IMG/VR virus record: IMGVR_UViG_3300042554_002903
Span: 1-64,000 of that record
Strand: one strand, 5' to 3'
DNA from: a virus
Length of the DNA: 64,000 nucleotides
Shown: positions 16,258 to 26,127 of the stretch, one piece after another
Position numbering within the stretch: position 1 is the first letter of the stretch
How the letters are laid out: every line of letters starts with the position of its first letter
The notes under the pieces: model-generated
Seen by the model: only the letters and a program-made list of their open reading frames with translations
Database searches by the model: none
What the model was told of the DNA's origin: nothing
Translations under genes and position numbers: made by a program

Positions 16258-18048
16258 GCGGACCATCTCTTTGGTTTCGTAGCTCGTCTTGGTATTGGTA
16301 TCCTTCTTCTGCTTCTCGACGATCTGCTTGTTAAAGATTTCACAACAGATAACGGCATCTACCAAGTCGGTGTTGTCCACCAGGAATTGTTTACTCTCTT
16401 CGATCAGCTCTATGAAATAGATTTCGTCTGAGAAGTTGCGCAGATACTGGAAGAAATATTCGTTACCCCTTTCACCGGTTGCATCGTTCTTGTAGTAACC
16501 GTAGGATTCACTGCCGCTCTTTTTAAAATCACGGGTGAGCAGAGATGGTTTCTTAGCCAGCAGATCCAGCCGGCCGGCGCTCTTATACTTATCGTATATC
16601 ACACCGCCCCTGTTTATCTCAAGCATGGCCGGCGCTTTGTTATACCAGTCCTGTAGAGCTATGCTCTGGTTAACTATATTAACGGGGTCATCATCTCTGT
16701 CCATGTAGAACGCGACATAACGCTGCAGGTCCAGATCTTTGATAGCTATACAGTTTTTAGAACCGGTTGCCAGCTCCTTACTTATGAAAGGGATGGGGTC
16801 TATACCGGCTATATAGGTATGACCTGGGATGGGACGGTGTAAAATGTGTACCAATCCTTCCTTATCTGGTCGGAATATGGGAGACCCATCGGCGTCGCGG
16901 TCCATTCTTCCACGTTCACGTGGTAATTTTTGGGAGACAATCACTCTCTCCCTGGCTTGTATCTTCTGTTTGATATCCTCGGGAAGAGAACCCTTGGGAT
17001 TAGCACTCACGACTTCCTGTACGGTCAGCGGATATTGCTTAACAAATACGTCAAGATAACTTTTATCTTCCAGGCGGTCCAACTTCTCTCTGGTCTTCTC
17101 AATCCATTCGGTCGCGGCTTTCTTATCGCTGTGACCATTGGGACAGAAGTTCAGTATTTTACCTGTAGGTTTACCCTTACTATCGAGTTCAGGTGCTTCC
17201 ATCACGCCTTTCCAACCCGGGATGAATACACATATAATACCTAAGTCCTCGGCATTCTCCCACAATTTAGTACCGACACGCTGTCCTTCCATGCTTGACT
17301 CACCGGCACTACCACCGAGTACGATAGGTGCGAGCTTACGGAAACCAGCTTTAACACTGGCCTGAGCAGAACGCAATACCCTATCTGCTTTGGGGTGCAG
17401 GAAGAATTCATCTATGAAGATATGCATGGCACGATACGCCTCGAATGCTGTGGGTTGATCCACTGTCTCCTTGGTTATGATCTGGGAATCCTTACCGGAA
17501 TAAGATCCATCAGGATTCTTCTTACCTAAGTGCAGATAACCAGTCTGTCTGTCTGCAATATTTGAGGGTCGGTAATCCGGATTTAAATTATCATAGATGG
17601 GACGCAGCTTATCCTTGAACATAGCCTCGAGCCTGGGTTTATCAGCAGAGGTCATCAGAGATGTACTGCCTTCCATTGTCAATGCCGTACACATAGGTAT
17701 TATACCACCGAAGACAGCGGATAAACCTATCTCACGACGTTTAAATATAAGCATGTCCAGGGATTTATCCTTAGCGTACTCATAGGAGCCGTATATATCT
17801 TCTTCGTCCACGTCACGCCATACCGGTCTTATCTTCTTACCGGTAGCATGTTTCATGTGGGCTTGAGTAAGTGCGAAGTAGTGAGGCCCAACCAATCCGA
17901 ATCGACCAGTGCGCCAGTAATCCTCTTCTTGTTTCCACCACTTTTTCTTTTCTTCCTTGGTGGCGTTCTCAGACAACAGATATTTAGCAGCCCAGTCTTC
18001 GTAAACGAATTTGGGAGCTCTGTCCTTTTTACTTTTAAGAATCTCCAA
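16186..18048 (-). CDS. terL: terminase large subunit
   Basis: 620 residues. The ATPase has a Walker A-like loop FKRREIGLS (residues 102-110) and Walker B HIFIDEFF (209-216). The RNase H-like nuclease begins at YIAGIDPIP (about 410) and ends with a VDAVICCEIF segment. The Walker A loop lacks GKS/T, as in several phage terminases that use a variant loop. It cuts and pumps DNA into the prohead through the portal, whose gene is 30 kb away at the other end of the late operon. The 3' end overlaps the plus-strand operon. Confidence 0.9.
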   Translation of the reverse strand: MEILKSKKDRAPKFVYEDWAAKYLLSENATKEEKKKWWKQEEDYWRTGRFGLVGPHYFALTQAHMKHATGKKIRPVWRDVDEEDIYGSYEYAKDKSLDMLIFKRREIGLSAVFGGIIPMCTALTMEGSTSLMTSADKPRLEAMFKDKLRPIYDNLNPDYRPSNIADRQTGYLHLGKKNPDGSYSGKDSQIITKETVDQPTAFEAYRAMHIFIDEFFLHPKADRVLRSAQASVKAGFRKLAPIVLGGSAGESSMEGQRVGTKLWENAEDLGIICVFIPGWKGVMEAPELDSKGKPTGKILNFCPNGHSDKKAATEWIEKTREKLDRLEDKSYLDVFVKQYPLTVQEVVSANPKGSLPEDIKQKIQARERVIVSQKLPRERGRMDRDADGSPIFRPDKEGLVHILHRPIPGHTYIAGIDPIPFISKELATGSKNCIAIKDLDLQRYVAFYMDRDDDPVNIVNQSIALQDWYNKAPAMLEINRGGVIYDKYKSAGRLDLLAKKPSLLTRDFKKSGSESYGYYKNDATGERGNEYFFQYLRNFSDEIYFIELIEESKQFLVDNTDLVDAVICCEIFNKQIVEKQKKDTNTKTSYETKEMVRLEFRNGRYVRIVERIVVHKPDSV

Positions 18049-18463
18049 TTGGTCCGTCCACTACTGGGACGCTAAATTCCTGCGGATATGCCTCGAGCTT
18101 GGCCTGACGTACAGATTTTACAACCTTGTCGCCGCTCTCGAGTAGTCTCAGTATCGCTTTGGTATAGGGATCCTCAGCGTTTAAAGTTCTATTCCTTATT
18201 TCCTCATTGATCTGGGCTGCAGCCATGACAATCGTTGCGTATAAATCCTTAGCAGGATCAGCAAACTGAGCTTCGATACGGGCGATTGCCTCATCCTGTG
18301 TGATCTCACGTGCAAGTAATACTTTATGCAGTCTTGTCAGATCGCAAGGCGTTGATGGCAGACCTGATGTCACGCTGTTTTCGCTTGAGTTCTTTGGCTT
18401 TTTTCCAGGATTCATGTGCTTTCTCTTTGTTATTTTGCCACGTGAAGAATTCGGCATCGGCAA
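18035..18463 (-). CDS. probable terminase small subunit, start uncertain
   Basis: The last about 100 residues (LHKVLLAREITQDEAIARIEAQFADPAKDL, then AQINEEIRNR and ILRLLESGDKVVKS) are helical and overlap terL by 14 bases, as small terminase subunits do. The first about 42 residues of the 142-residue frame are low-complexity and lie wholly over the 67-residue gene in another frame. No ATG occurs near the end of that gene, so translation may start at a non-ATG codon around 18330, or by frameshift from the upstream gene. Confidence 0.5.
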   Translation of the reverse strand: MPMPNSSRGKITKRKHMNPGKKPKNSSENSVTSGLPSTPCDLTRLHKVLLAREITQDEAIARIEAQFADPAKDLYATIVMAAAQINEEIRNRTLNAEDPYTKAILRLLESGDKVVKSVRQAKLEAYPQEFSVPVVDGPIGDS

Positions 18464-18527
18464 TTGTCTTGCGCCTTACCTCAGTTACTTCAATTAATTG
18501 TTTAAGTAAGTCTTGTATCTTGCTCAT
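18324..18527 (-). CDS. small coiled-coil protein upstream of terminase
   Basis: 67 residues, highly charged and helical (KEKAHESWKKAKELKRKQRDIRSA is its core). It follows the amidase-like gene by a short overlap. It may be the N-terminal part of the small terminase or a separate packaging factor. The next frame begins within it at an offset of +1. Confidence 0.55.
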   Translation of the reverse strand: MSKIQDLLKQLIEVTEVRRKTIADAEFFTWQNNKEKAHESWKKAKELKRKQRDIRSAINALRSDKTA

Positions 18528-18994
18528 TTTATTTTAGTTATAAATCCACGACCTGCTTTGATTGCTATCAACCAGGCTTCGAAAGAGTGGAGCATTTTAC
18601 GACTGTCGGCGGGATCGGGTACGAGTACACCGAATTGGTGCAATGCCGTGGCATCAATGATTACTTCCGGGTTTAAATTAATCAGGGAACGGATATCATT
18701 TGTCAAGCATCTCAACTGCTCAAACGTACCGGTGTTGGTGTAGCGGTAGTCTCCGTTGACACCGCCGACCAATCCGATATTAACTGTGTCCTTCTCGGGT
18801 TGCAGTACGAAGAGCTGACCGTCCGGAGTGATGGTGCGGGTAAAGAGTTCCTCTCTGTAACCAAGGCCGCCAATGTGGTAGGACCTACCGTCTCCGGATC
18901 TGGCTTTGCGTAACTGGTGGGTACGTACGCTGTCGGGTCCTCGATAGTCCTCGATGCGCTGCAGTGTCCAGTATAAATTAATCTCTTTTACCAT
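18524..18994 (-). CDS. degenerate Amidase_2-like (T7 lysozyme-fold) protein
   Basis: 156 residues. The order ITPDGQLFVLQPEKDTVNIGLVGGVNG, then TFEQLRCLTNDIRSLI, then VIIDATALHQFG parallels the T7 lysozyme core (IKRDGTVE...IGVCLVGG...TPAQMQSLRSLL...AHHE). The zinc-binding cysteine near the end is replaced (VPDPADSRKM) and the first HCS motif is reduced to THQ. Probably not an active amidase. It could be a structural or regulatory relic. A separate intact amidase lies at 55902. Family call by eye. Confidence 0.5.
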   Translation of the reverse strand: MVKEINLYWTLQRIEDYRGPDSVRTHQLRKARSGDGRSYHIGGLGYREELFTRTITPDGQLFVLQPEKDTVNIGLVGGVNGDYRYTNTGTFEQLRCLTNDIRSLINLNPEVIIDATALHQFGVLVPDPADSRKMLHSFEAWLIAIKAGRGFITKIK

Positions 18995-19572
18995 TTGATC
19001 TGATCATAGAATTCCTGACAGGTAAACAGTTTTTTCTCTGTCTTGCCGTCTTTTGTTATAGAAGCGGTGACCTGAACGCCATCGTTGACGATAACCACAG
19101 CTCGAGAGCCGTCTTTCAAATCACAAGGTAAACCCTCGGGTATGAAATTCATCCACTCATCCGGAGTTTTAATCTTCTGTGGAGACTTGGCGTACATCTC
19201 GGGATTGGTTCTGGTATTCTTCTGTTCAAGAACAACAGGTTCCTGATCAGGTAAGGCAGGATCAATACCGACCACATATTTACTGAATGATTTGTCGGGT
19301 TCGCTTTCAAATATACGGAGCAATTCTTCTGTCTCGGCTCTCTTACGTGCGATGGCTTGCTGCTCCACACTCTCGATCATCCAGTTCATGTACACCTGGG
19401 CCTTCTTCAAGTCCTCAGCCGGCTTACCTTTGTGTTCGTAACGCCAGAGATACTTCATGACATTACCTTTACAATACCCCTGAAACGCAGAGGGTGAGAG
19501 TGAGGCCCGAATCGCCTCGATACATTCAATACCACCTTGGGTATAGTGCTGTGGTTTATTTACGCTGTCCAT
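18988..19572 (-). CDS. DUF3310 protein
   Basis: 194 residues. The N-terminus NKPQHYTQGGIECIEAIRAS...GNVMKYLWRYEHKGKPAEDLKKAQVY is the DUF3310 signature, common in phages and sometimes labelled nucleotide-kinase-associated. Residues after 90 form a poorly conserved tail. ATG directly adjoins the phosphoesterase stop. Biochemical function is not established. Confidence 0.85.
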   Translation of the reverse strand: MDSVNKPQHYTQGGIECIEAIRASLSPSAFQGYCKGNVMKYLWRYEHKGKPAEDLKKAQVYMNWMIESVEQQAIARKRAETEELLRIFESEPDKSFSKYVVGIDPALPDQEPVVLEQKNTRTNPEMYAKSPQKIKTPDEWMNFIPEGLPCDLKDGSRAVVIVNDGVQVTASITKDGKTEKKLFTCQEFYDQIKW

Positions 19573-20594
19573 TAATATACTTCTCCGTCAATTATTTCGT
19601 GATTTCTTACAACAAAGAGACCACCGTCTTTAACATCCACCATTGCGAAACCGAGATTCCATTTGGTGTAACCATAAGGTGCGTACTCAGGGCGTAATGT
19701 ACAGAGCGCACCGGTAGAATAAGCTACGATCTTGTCACCTTTCAGATTACCTTCGCGGTGCTCACTCTTCTGGTGATGATGACCGATGAGGATAGACGAC
19801 TTAGCTCTGAGGAATGCACCACGAGCGGGGTTAACCGGAGCCATGATTGAATGGCCGAACTCATGACCATGCAGGATGGCCAACTTACCGGCCCAGATTA
19901 TCTCCCGGCCAACCACTTTAATCTTGTACTCGTTGCAACGCAGTTGTTCTTCAAGTTTCAAGCCGTGCATACCTTCGATCTCTCTGGCGTTACGCAGTAT
20001 GAACCGGCGCAAACGCTCTTCATGATTACCGAATTTGAAATAGATCGGGATATCACCGAACTGTTCACGCAATAGAGCAAAAAAGTTGCGAGCCATCTCG
20101 ATCTCTTCCATAATGGTAGGTCTTTGAGTCTCGCGATCAAAAGAGGCGACGCCGTACATATCCAAAAGATCACCGTTAAGTACGATACCGGTTATGTTCT
20201 GCTCCTTACCGTACTCCAGCGCAGCAGTTAAAGCTACGGCATCGTGTTCCGGGAAGTGGATATCAGATAAGATCAACCACTTACCCTTACCAAGACGCAC
20301 CTCTTTCTGCTTAGGTAAACTGGTCATCAACTTGTACTTCTCGAGTCCTTCTTTGATAGTGGATTTCTGAGGTACGAAATTCTCTGACTGTTTCAATTTC
20401 GTCCCACCTTTTGTTGCACCAGTAAGATTACGTATGTAGAGGCGGACCGCATCCATCGTAGGAAAGAGACCTACTTCTTTTTGAAAGATTATACGAGCCA
20501 GTGTTTGCTTTGCAATGATCATCTTACCGTCTTTGTCAATGTATTCCGACAAATAGGTAGCTACGATGTCCGCTTTGGTTGTCTTCTTTGTCAT
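19572..20594 (-). CDS. calcineurin-like metallophosphoesterase
   Basis: 340 residues. The motifs of the metallophosphoesterase fold appear in order: LSDIHFPEHD (D-x-H), NGDLLDMYG (GD), FGNHEERLR (GNHE), LHGHEFG (H) and IGHHHQKSEH (GHxH). An N-terminal helical domain of about 75 residues precedes it. Substrate unknown; phage members may act on nucleic acid ends or cyclic nucleotides. It has its own promoter at 20604-20635. Confidence 0.88.
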   Translation of the reverse strand: MTKKTTKADIVATYLSEYIDKDGKMIIAKQTLARIIFQKEVGLFPTMDAVRLYIRNLTGATKGGTKLKQSENFVPQKSTIKEGLEKYKLMTSLPKQKEVRLGKGKWLILSDIHFPEHDAVALTAALEYGKEQNITGIVLNGDLLDMYGVASFDRETQRPTIMEEIEMARNFFALLREQFGDIPIYFKFGNHEERLRRFILRNAREIEGMHGLKLEEQLRCNEYKIKVVGREIIWAGKLAILHGHEFGHSIMAPVNPARGAFLRAKSSILIGHHHQKSEHREGNLKGDKIVAYSTGALCTLRPEYAPYGYTKWNLGFAMVDVKDGGLFVVRNHEIIDGEVY

Positions 20595-20603
20595 AATTTT
20601 GTG

Positions 20604-20635
20604 CGAATATAAACTATTTAAACTCGTTTTGCAAA
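20604..20635 (-). promoter_or_regulatory. TTTG-N20-TATATTCG promoter
   Basis: On the minus strand TTTG (20635-20632), 20 bp, TATATTCG (20611-20604). The same -7 variant occurs before 21768 and 43790, which suggests a common temporal class. No dispersed motif copy lies in the spacer. Confidence 0.65.
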
Positions 20636-21768
20636 TCAGGGAAGAATTGCAGGTCGCTCCGGTAGGCTTCGATACCGTATTTTTTTATCAGCATACGTAA
20701 CGTGAAGGATGCCGTTGACATATCACCAGTATAGTAGTCGATAAGGTAACTCCACTCCATCACTACCTTATCTGAATACAGAGAACGCTGGTTCATGTAG
20801 AAGTCCCGGTATTTGACCGAATTAAGAGCCGCAAGAATGGGTTCCATATCCTGCCACTTGTTCTGTTCCCTCATTACTTCGAGTACACGAAGCCATGTCT
20901 CCCTTCTATTAGGTGCGGCGTTGACTGCAAGGAAAGCATGTGCAAGCCTGTATCTCGGAATCTGTATTATTTTTGATAATAAGATAAGGCTCTCAGATAC
21001 TTCCATGTCCCAGGCTTCCGGTTGGTCTACGTGCTGCTCAAGTACAGCACGAGCGGCGTGGTTGTATCCGCTGTAGTACAACTCACGACCGAGGTAATAC
21101 AGCGTGCGGGTATCGCACTCACTATTCACGTAATCCCGGAGCATACCTGTGAGGTAATTACTCCTGTCGGTCTCGTGATTCTGACCGTGCTCCAGTAGGA
21201 CAGCATCTATCGTATGGGTTTGGGTCTCACACTCCGATACCAGTGCTTCATGTACTGTACCCTTCCATCTGAACTTGTGCTTGTTATAGAATTTATGATG
21301 ACGGAATTGTAGGTTGGGAGACCCATCATCATTCCTGGCGTATACAAATTCGTACTCAATCCTGTCCACACCGCCTGCGATTATTCTATTCAACTCGTCA
21401 ATACAGAACTCCGTGGTAACGAATTCATCACAGTCCGGCATGAATACAAAAGGTTCCCGGACGTACTCATCAACAATGTAATTACGAGCAGCAGCGAAAT
21501 CAAAATAGGTCTGGCCTTCTTTGAGTATGTGGTCACCGAGTACATTATTACAAACCTCTTCCTCTCTTTCTGTTATTGTTTTCCGGAAGGATGTGTTCTC
21601 GACAACATGGGTAGCACCGGCTTTAAACGCTGCACCTACTGTATCATCTGTTGAACCCGTATCGAGTACGTATATGTTTCCGGTAAAGCCTTGGTTGCGT
21701 AAGGACTTGATTAAACGAGGTAGAGTCTTCTCCTCATTGCGTGCGATTACTGCGACTGCAAAATTCAT
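20614..21768 (-). CDS. family 2 glycosyltransferase
   Basis: 384 residues. GT-A fold of family 2: AVIARNEEKTLPRLIKSLRNQ at the N-terminus, VLDTGSTDDTV (nucleotide site) and MPDCDEFV (metal-binding DxD-like), with a helical tetratricopeptide-like C-terminal part. It may glycosylate a virion or host surface component. Two motif copies (21220 plus, 21315 minus) lie inside. Own promoter upstream. Confidence 0.88.
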   Translation of the reverse strand: MNFAVAVIARNEEKTLPRLIKSLRNQGFTGNIYVLDTGSTDDTVGAAFKAGATHVVENTSFRKTITEREEEVCNNVLGDHILKEGQTYFDFAAARNYIVDEYVREPFVFMPDCDEFVTTEFCIDELNRIIAGGVDRIEYEFVYARNDDGSPNLQFRHHKFYNKHKFRWKGTVHEALVSECETQTHTIDAVLLEHGQNHETDRSNYLTGMLRDYVNSECDTRTLYYLGRELYYSGYNHAARAVLEQHVDQPEAWDMEVSESLILLSKIIQIPRYRLAHAFLAVNAAPNRRETWLRVLEVMREQNKWQDMEPILAALNSVKYRDFYMNQRSLYSDKVVMEWSYLIDYYTGDMSTASFTLRMLIKKYGIEAYRSDLQFFPDLQNEFK

Positions 21769-21773
21769 AGCCG

Positions 21774-21805
21774 CGAATATACGACACTAAAACAAAGAAA
21801 TCAAA
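21774..21805 (-). promoter_or_regulatory. TTTG-N20-TATATTCG promoter
   Basis: Minus strand TTTG (21805-21802), 20 bp, TATATTCG (21781-21774), six bases before the glycosyltransferase start. The -33 lies in the last codons of the spanin gene. Confidence 0.65.
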
Positions 21806-22253
21806 TATTTTTTATAGTGAAGCGGTGCTTTAAAGCAAGAACAAGTAAGAGGAAGAGTGCGATAATACCCCCGATCAGGTACGAATCTACCTTATTCTTC
21901 TCGGTATATACCCGCACGGGTACTGTTGTCTCTATCTTTATTGTATCTCTCTGCAGGAAGGTGTCTGTTTTAGTATGTGCTGAGACCCATCCGTTACGGG
22001 AAGTAATTGTTATCCTACCTTGCTTGAAAACGGTATCTCTCTTGATGACGTCGACCGGGAATAAGAGGGTGTCACCAGGTACAATAAATGTATCGATCTC
22101 GGTATGAGTAAGAGTAAAGGTGTCAACAACCGTAGTTAAATATTTAGATAAATATTCCGGATGTTTCTTAACTACACGGTCGAATGTACGCTGGGAATTA
22201 CACGCCAGCAGAATCAGGGGGAGTAGGAGTATTGCTATCTTTTTCATGTCCAA
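21801..22253 (-). CDS. candidate unimolecular spanin
   Basis: 150 residues. N-terminal lipoprotein signal (KKIAILLLPLILLAC, lipobox LLAC, Cys 18), a periplasmic beta-rich/polar region of about 105 residues with repeated Thr/Asp (DTFTLTHTEIDTF), and one C-terminal transmembrane helix (YLIGGIIALFLLLVLAL, about 127-143). An outer-membrane lipid anchor plus an inner-membrane helix in one chain is the layout of T1 gp11-type u-spanins, which fuse the two membranes at lysis. It ends the small membrane-protein cassette. Sequence homology to known spanins is not claimed. Confidence 0.6.
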   Translation of the reverse strand: MDMKKIAILLLPLILLACNSQRTFDRVVKKHPEYLSKYLTTVVDTFTLTHTEIDTFIVPGDTLLFPVDVIKRDTVFKQGRITITSRNGWVSAHTKTDTFLQRDTIKIETTVPVRVYTEKNKVDSYLIGGIIALFLLLVLALKHRFTIKNI

Positions 22254-22449
22254 AAAATGAGGTGATCAATTTACCAGCGAAGCCGACATACATAAATATC
22301 TCAGCAGTCTTGGCGTCATTCTGCAGGACAAATGTCCAGGTTGCCGCCATGGCTGCACTGGCTGTGAATAGGGCGTAACCCAAGAGGCGCAAACGCCGGG
22401 GTGTCTCTGCCCAGAATTGTGAGGTTCCGAATTTAATTTTCTTCTGCAT
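22198..22449 (-). CDS. small membrane protein of the lysis cassette
   Basis: 83 residues, two transmembrane segments (about 22-40 and 51-66, the latter containing GFAGKLITSFFG). Overlaps the spanin by 56 bases. The size and two-helix layout fit a holin or antiholin, but this is inference from position. Confidence 0.5.
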   Translation of the reverse strand: MQKKIKFGTSQFWAETPRRLRLLGYALFTASAAMAATWTFVLQNDAKTAEIFMYVGFAGKLITSFFGHEKDSNTPTPPDSAGV

Positions 22450-22741
22450 AGGGTGAGTTGTAATACGAGCTTATCTTCTTGTCCCAGAACGCTACCACCC
22501 CCATAACTATAATAGCACCGACAAGAAACATGTTCAAATGGAAAAATGAGAAAGCCTTACTGAAATAAATATTCAGAGCGGATACCTCAATCCACATCAG
22601 ACCCAGCATGTAAGGCCAGCGATGCGCTCTGGGTAATTTGTAAATTATATTATTGTGATGGGAAAAGGAAACGATCCAGTATATTGCTGTTGCCAGGAAT
22701 ACAAAGAAGAAGAACAGGCGTGTGACGACAAAACTATCCAT
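22433..22741 (-). CDS. three-helix membrane protein, holin candidate
   Basis: 102 residues with hydrophobic segments near 7-26 (RLFFFFVFLATAIYWIVSF), 44-62 and 71-86. Stop and start of neighbours overlap. Within a run of four small membrane proteins next to the spanin, so a role in lysis is likely. Which of them is the holin is unclear. Confidence 0.5.
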   Translation of the reverse strand: MDSFVVTRLFFFFVFLATAIYWIVSFSHHNNIIYKLPRAHRWPYMLGLMWIEVSALNIYFSKAFSFFHLNMFLVGAIIVMGVVAFWDKKISSYYNSPYAEEN

Positions 22742-23085
22742 TACTTTTCGTCTACTTTTTTGTTGATTATTTTTTGGATGAGTTCCGGGGAGTAGTCAAT
22801 CAACCACGGTATTATTTTGTATCCGCCCATGGTACCGATAGGTACGATGTAGCCCATCTGATTCCACCAACCCAGACTTTTACATATATGGAAAGTCAGG
22901 AAGCCACTGATGAGACCGAATGCGGTTGTTATCACCGCTTTCTTAAAGCTTAGTTCATTCTTCCTGTAGAGATCTACAAGCACGGCTCCGAGTCCCATCA
23001 GGGAGTACGCTATCCAGATCGCGATGTCGTGCAATCTTTCATCAAGCCATAATAACCACCCGGGAACTTCGTGTTGAGAAGGCAT
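22741..23085 (-). CDS. holin-like membrane protein
   Basis: 114 residues. Amphipathic N-terminus, then two or three membrane helices (IAIWIAYSLMGLGAVLVDLY; AVITTAFGLISGFLTFHI; a weaker third) and a lysine-rich tail. This is typical of class II/III phage holins. A -7-like TATCTTTG lies at 23090-23097 on the minus strand, without a clear -33. Confidence 0.55.
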   Translation of the reverse strand: MPSQHEVPGWLLWLDERLHDIAIWIAYSLMGLGAVLVDLYRKNELSFKKAVITTAFGLISGFLTFHICKSLGWWNQMGYIVPIGTMGGYKIIPWLIDYSPELIQKIINKKVDEK

Positions 23086-23108
23086 ATTACAAAGATAAGA
23101 AAATTTTT

Positions 23109-23459
23109 CTAAAACGGTTTCTTAGGTTTAGGTGCACTAACTTCCTGTAAGCCGTTGGGCACGAGCTCTAATACGTTAGCGGATCCCGTCCTTAATTGCC
23201 GACCTATCCTATTACCTTCCTCTTGTGTTAAATACCCGTTTAATGTTGCTGCGAGCTGGTTTAGTATTTCTTCAAAGTTAGCCTTAAAGAAAACAGGTAT
23301 AACAATATCGGGAACCTGAATTTTAAAGATACCGTCCTCGATGCAATCAAATAGTCGTTCTGTGCCAACTTCCACACCATCGGGGTAGCACAATTGCCAC
23401 AGTTCGCATCCCAAATCTTCGCCCTGCTGTTTGCTATCGACCTTAAAATATTTATACAT
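23109..23459 (-). CDS. unknown protein between fibres and lysis genes
   Basis: 116 residues, acidic, beginning [21 protein letters not shown] and ending in a basic PKPKKPF tail. Overlaps the adhesin gene by 8 bases. Could be a fibre chaperone by position. Not recognised. Confidence 0.5.
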   Translation of the reverse strand: MYKYFKVDSKQQGEDLGCELWQLCYPDGVEVGTERLFDCIEDGIFKIQVPDIVIPVFFKANFEEILNQLAATLNGYLTQEEGNRIGRQLRTGSANVLELVPNGLQEVSAPKPKKPF

Positions 23460-24254
23460 TAGCGTAATAAGATTGTATATTCCCTTCTATTGCCGAAATG
23501 TTTGCACTTTGGTCACTGTCATAACATACCCACTCCAACAAGTCACCACCAAACGTATCACCGAAGTCACCACCGCCGAGATAAAAAGAACCCGTAGGCG
23601 TTATCATCGAACTGTTTGTTCCTGAATATGTTTGTGTTCCATTTAAACGAATGGTTAAATCACTATCTGATTTACGACAAAGTGTAATCAATACAGTATT
23701 GGTGGAATACGCACCCGTTCCGAAATCTGCAACACCTCTATTGAATGGTTTCCATTGACCGCCTTGCGTGTATAGTCCGTAACCGCTGGCTGTTCCATTT
23801 AGATGCAGTACATAGTTATCCTGTGCTGTTGCTAATTTACACACAGCGAAAATAGTGTAGACCTTACTTGTAGAGAGAATGTTGCCGGTCATTATATCGG
23901 CGTCTGTCTTAACAAAGTTAACAGCGTAATCAGACCCGTCCGTTTCAATACTACCGGATGTAACTATTCGCGGCTGTTTACTTGCTGTGGATTGGCTTAC
24001 ATCGTTACTGCCAATTTGATTGAACCACGTTTTTACATCACCGTTTGTACCGCTGGTGAATGAGGTAAGTGCACTCGCATCTATTATATTGCTTGAAAAA
24101 CCAAATGTCTGCTCTGTGTTATCGCTTGCACGTCTGACCGTTACACAGTTAGTCTGTGCCGTCCGTAGTTGACGAAGTGAAAACGCACCTACTGCACCAG
24201 GGTAGGCGTCAAGAAGTAATCCTCCAGGAGAGGGTGCTTTGACGAATATCCAAA

Positions 24255-24258
<4 letters not shown>
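23452..24258 (-). CDS. receptor-binding / adhesin protein with LamG-like domain
   Basis: 268 residues. The opening [21 protein letters not shown], then [25 protein letters not shown], is a module seen in Bacteroidota surface proteins and phage adhesins (arabinofuranosidase-B-like/concanavalin fold). The rest has the pattern of a LamG jelly roll ([43 protein letters not shown]). Located at the tip end of the fibre block, so likely host binding. Confidence 0.6.
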
Positions 24259-25426
<1,168 letters not shown>

Positions 25427-25427
<1 letters not shown>

Positions 25428-25771
25428 TACGCTGTTACGTCTGGGGTTACAACTATCTTACCTGTTACCACGGTGGTTACCGCACTACCTACGGTGTACT
25501 GCAAATCAAAGAAGTACACACCTGAGAGTGTAGCTGTATCGGAAGCCGGGACAGTTATGGTTGCTGTGGTTGTACTGATGGAAATTCCGGAAGACGGGGT
25601 TTGATACGTGAACATGAGATTACCCTCGGCGTCACGTATCTGCATTTTAAAATTGTTACCTGTGAAGTCTGTGTATACTCCGAGGCTGTTTTTTATTCTG
25701 TACTGCCACTGCCAGGTGTCTCCCTGTACTATGCGACTTAATCTGTTGGGGAATTTTGCTGGGAAGGTCAT
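25427..25771 (-). CDS. BppU-like fibre attachment protein
   Basis: 114 residues, beta-rich: [25 protein letters not shown], then [12 protein letters not shown] and [11 protein letters not shown]. This resembles the N-terminal domain of baseplate upper proteins (BppU) that link fibres to the virion. ATG adjoins the collagen gene at one base. Confidence 0.6.
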
Positions 25772-26127
25772 GTAATAGATGCGATTAAGTGAGCCCCATC
25801 CGAAGTCGCCAGGTAGGCTGATGCATCGGAATCACTCACGGTTGAAGGTAGTACCCCGTTGGAAGCCCAACGCGATAGACGAGATAGTACAGTATTCTTA
25901 TCATCGTCGTTGTCGAAGAGGTCGAGATTGGCGGACACGAATAACAGGAAGAGACCTTTGGATTCAGCCGTGTCGTACTTCGAGCAGGGCTTGTCGTACT
26001 TCTGCTTATTCAACTTCTCCTGTTCCAGATCTACAACGTAGCGCTCTGAAGCCAGGATTATTTTAGCAGCGGCGGTAGTCGTGTACTTAACAGCCACAGT
26101 CCAGACCGTAGATATTGGTATCACCAC
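25768..26127 (-). CDS. unknown tail-fibre-cluster protein
   Basis: 119 residues. Helical centre with lysines (VVDLEQEKLNKQKYDKPCSKY). Overlaps its upstream neighbour by 41 bases and the next gene by 4. A GTGAGCCCCATC motif copy lies near its 3' end. Role unknown; likely structural by position. Confidence 0.5.
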   Translation of the reverse strand: MVIPISTVWTVAVKYTTTAAAKIILASERYVVDLEQEKLNKQKYDKPCSKYDTAESKGLFLLFVSANLDLFDNDDDKNTVLSRLSRWASNGVLPSTVSDSDASAYLATSDGAHLIASIT

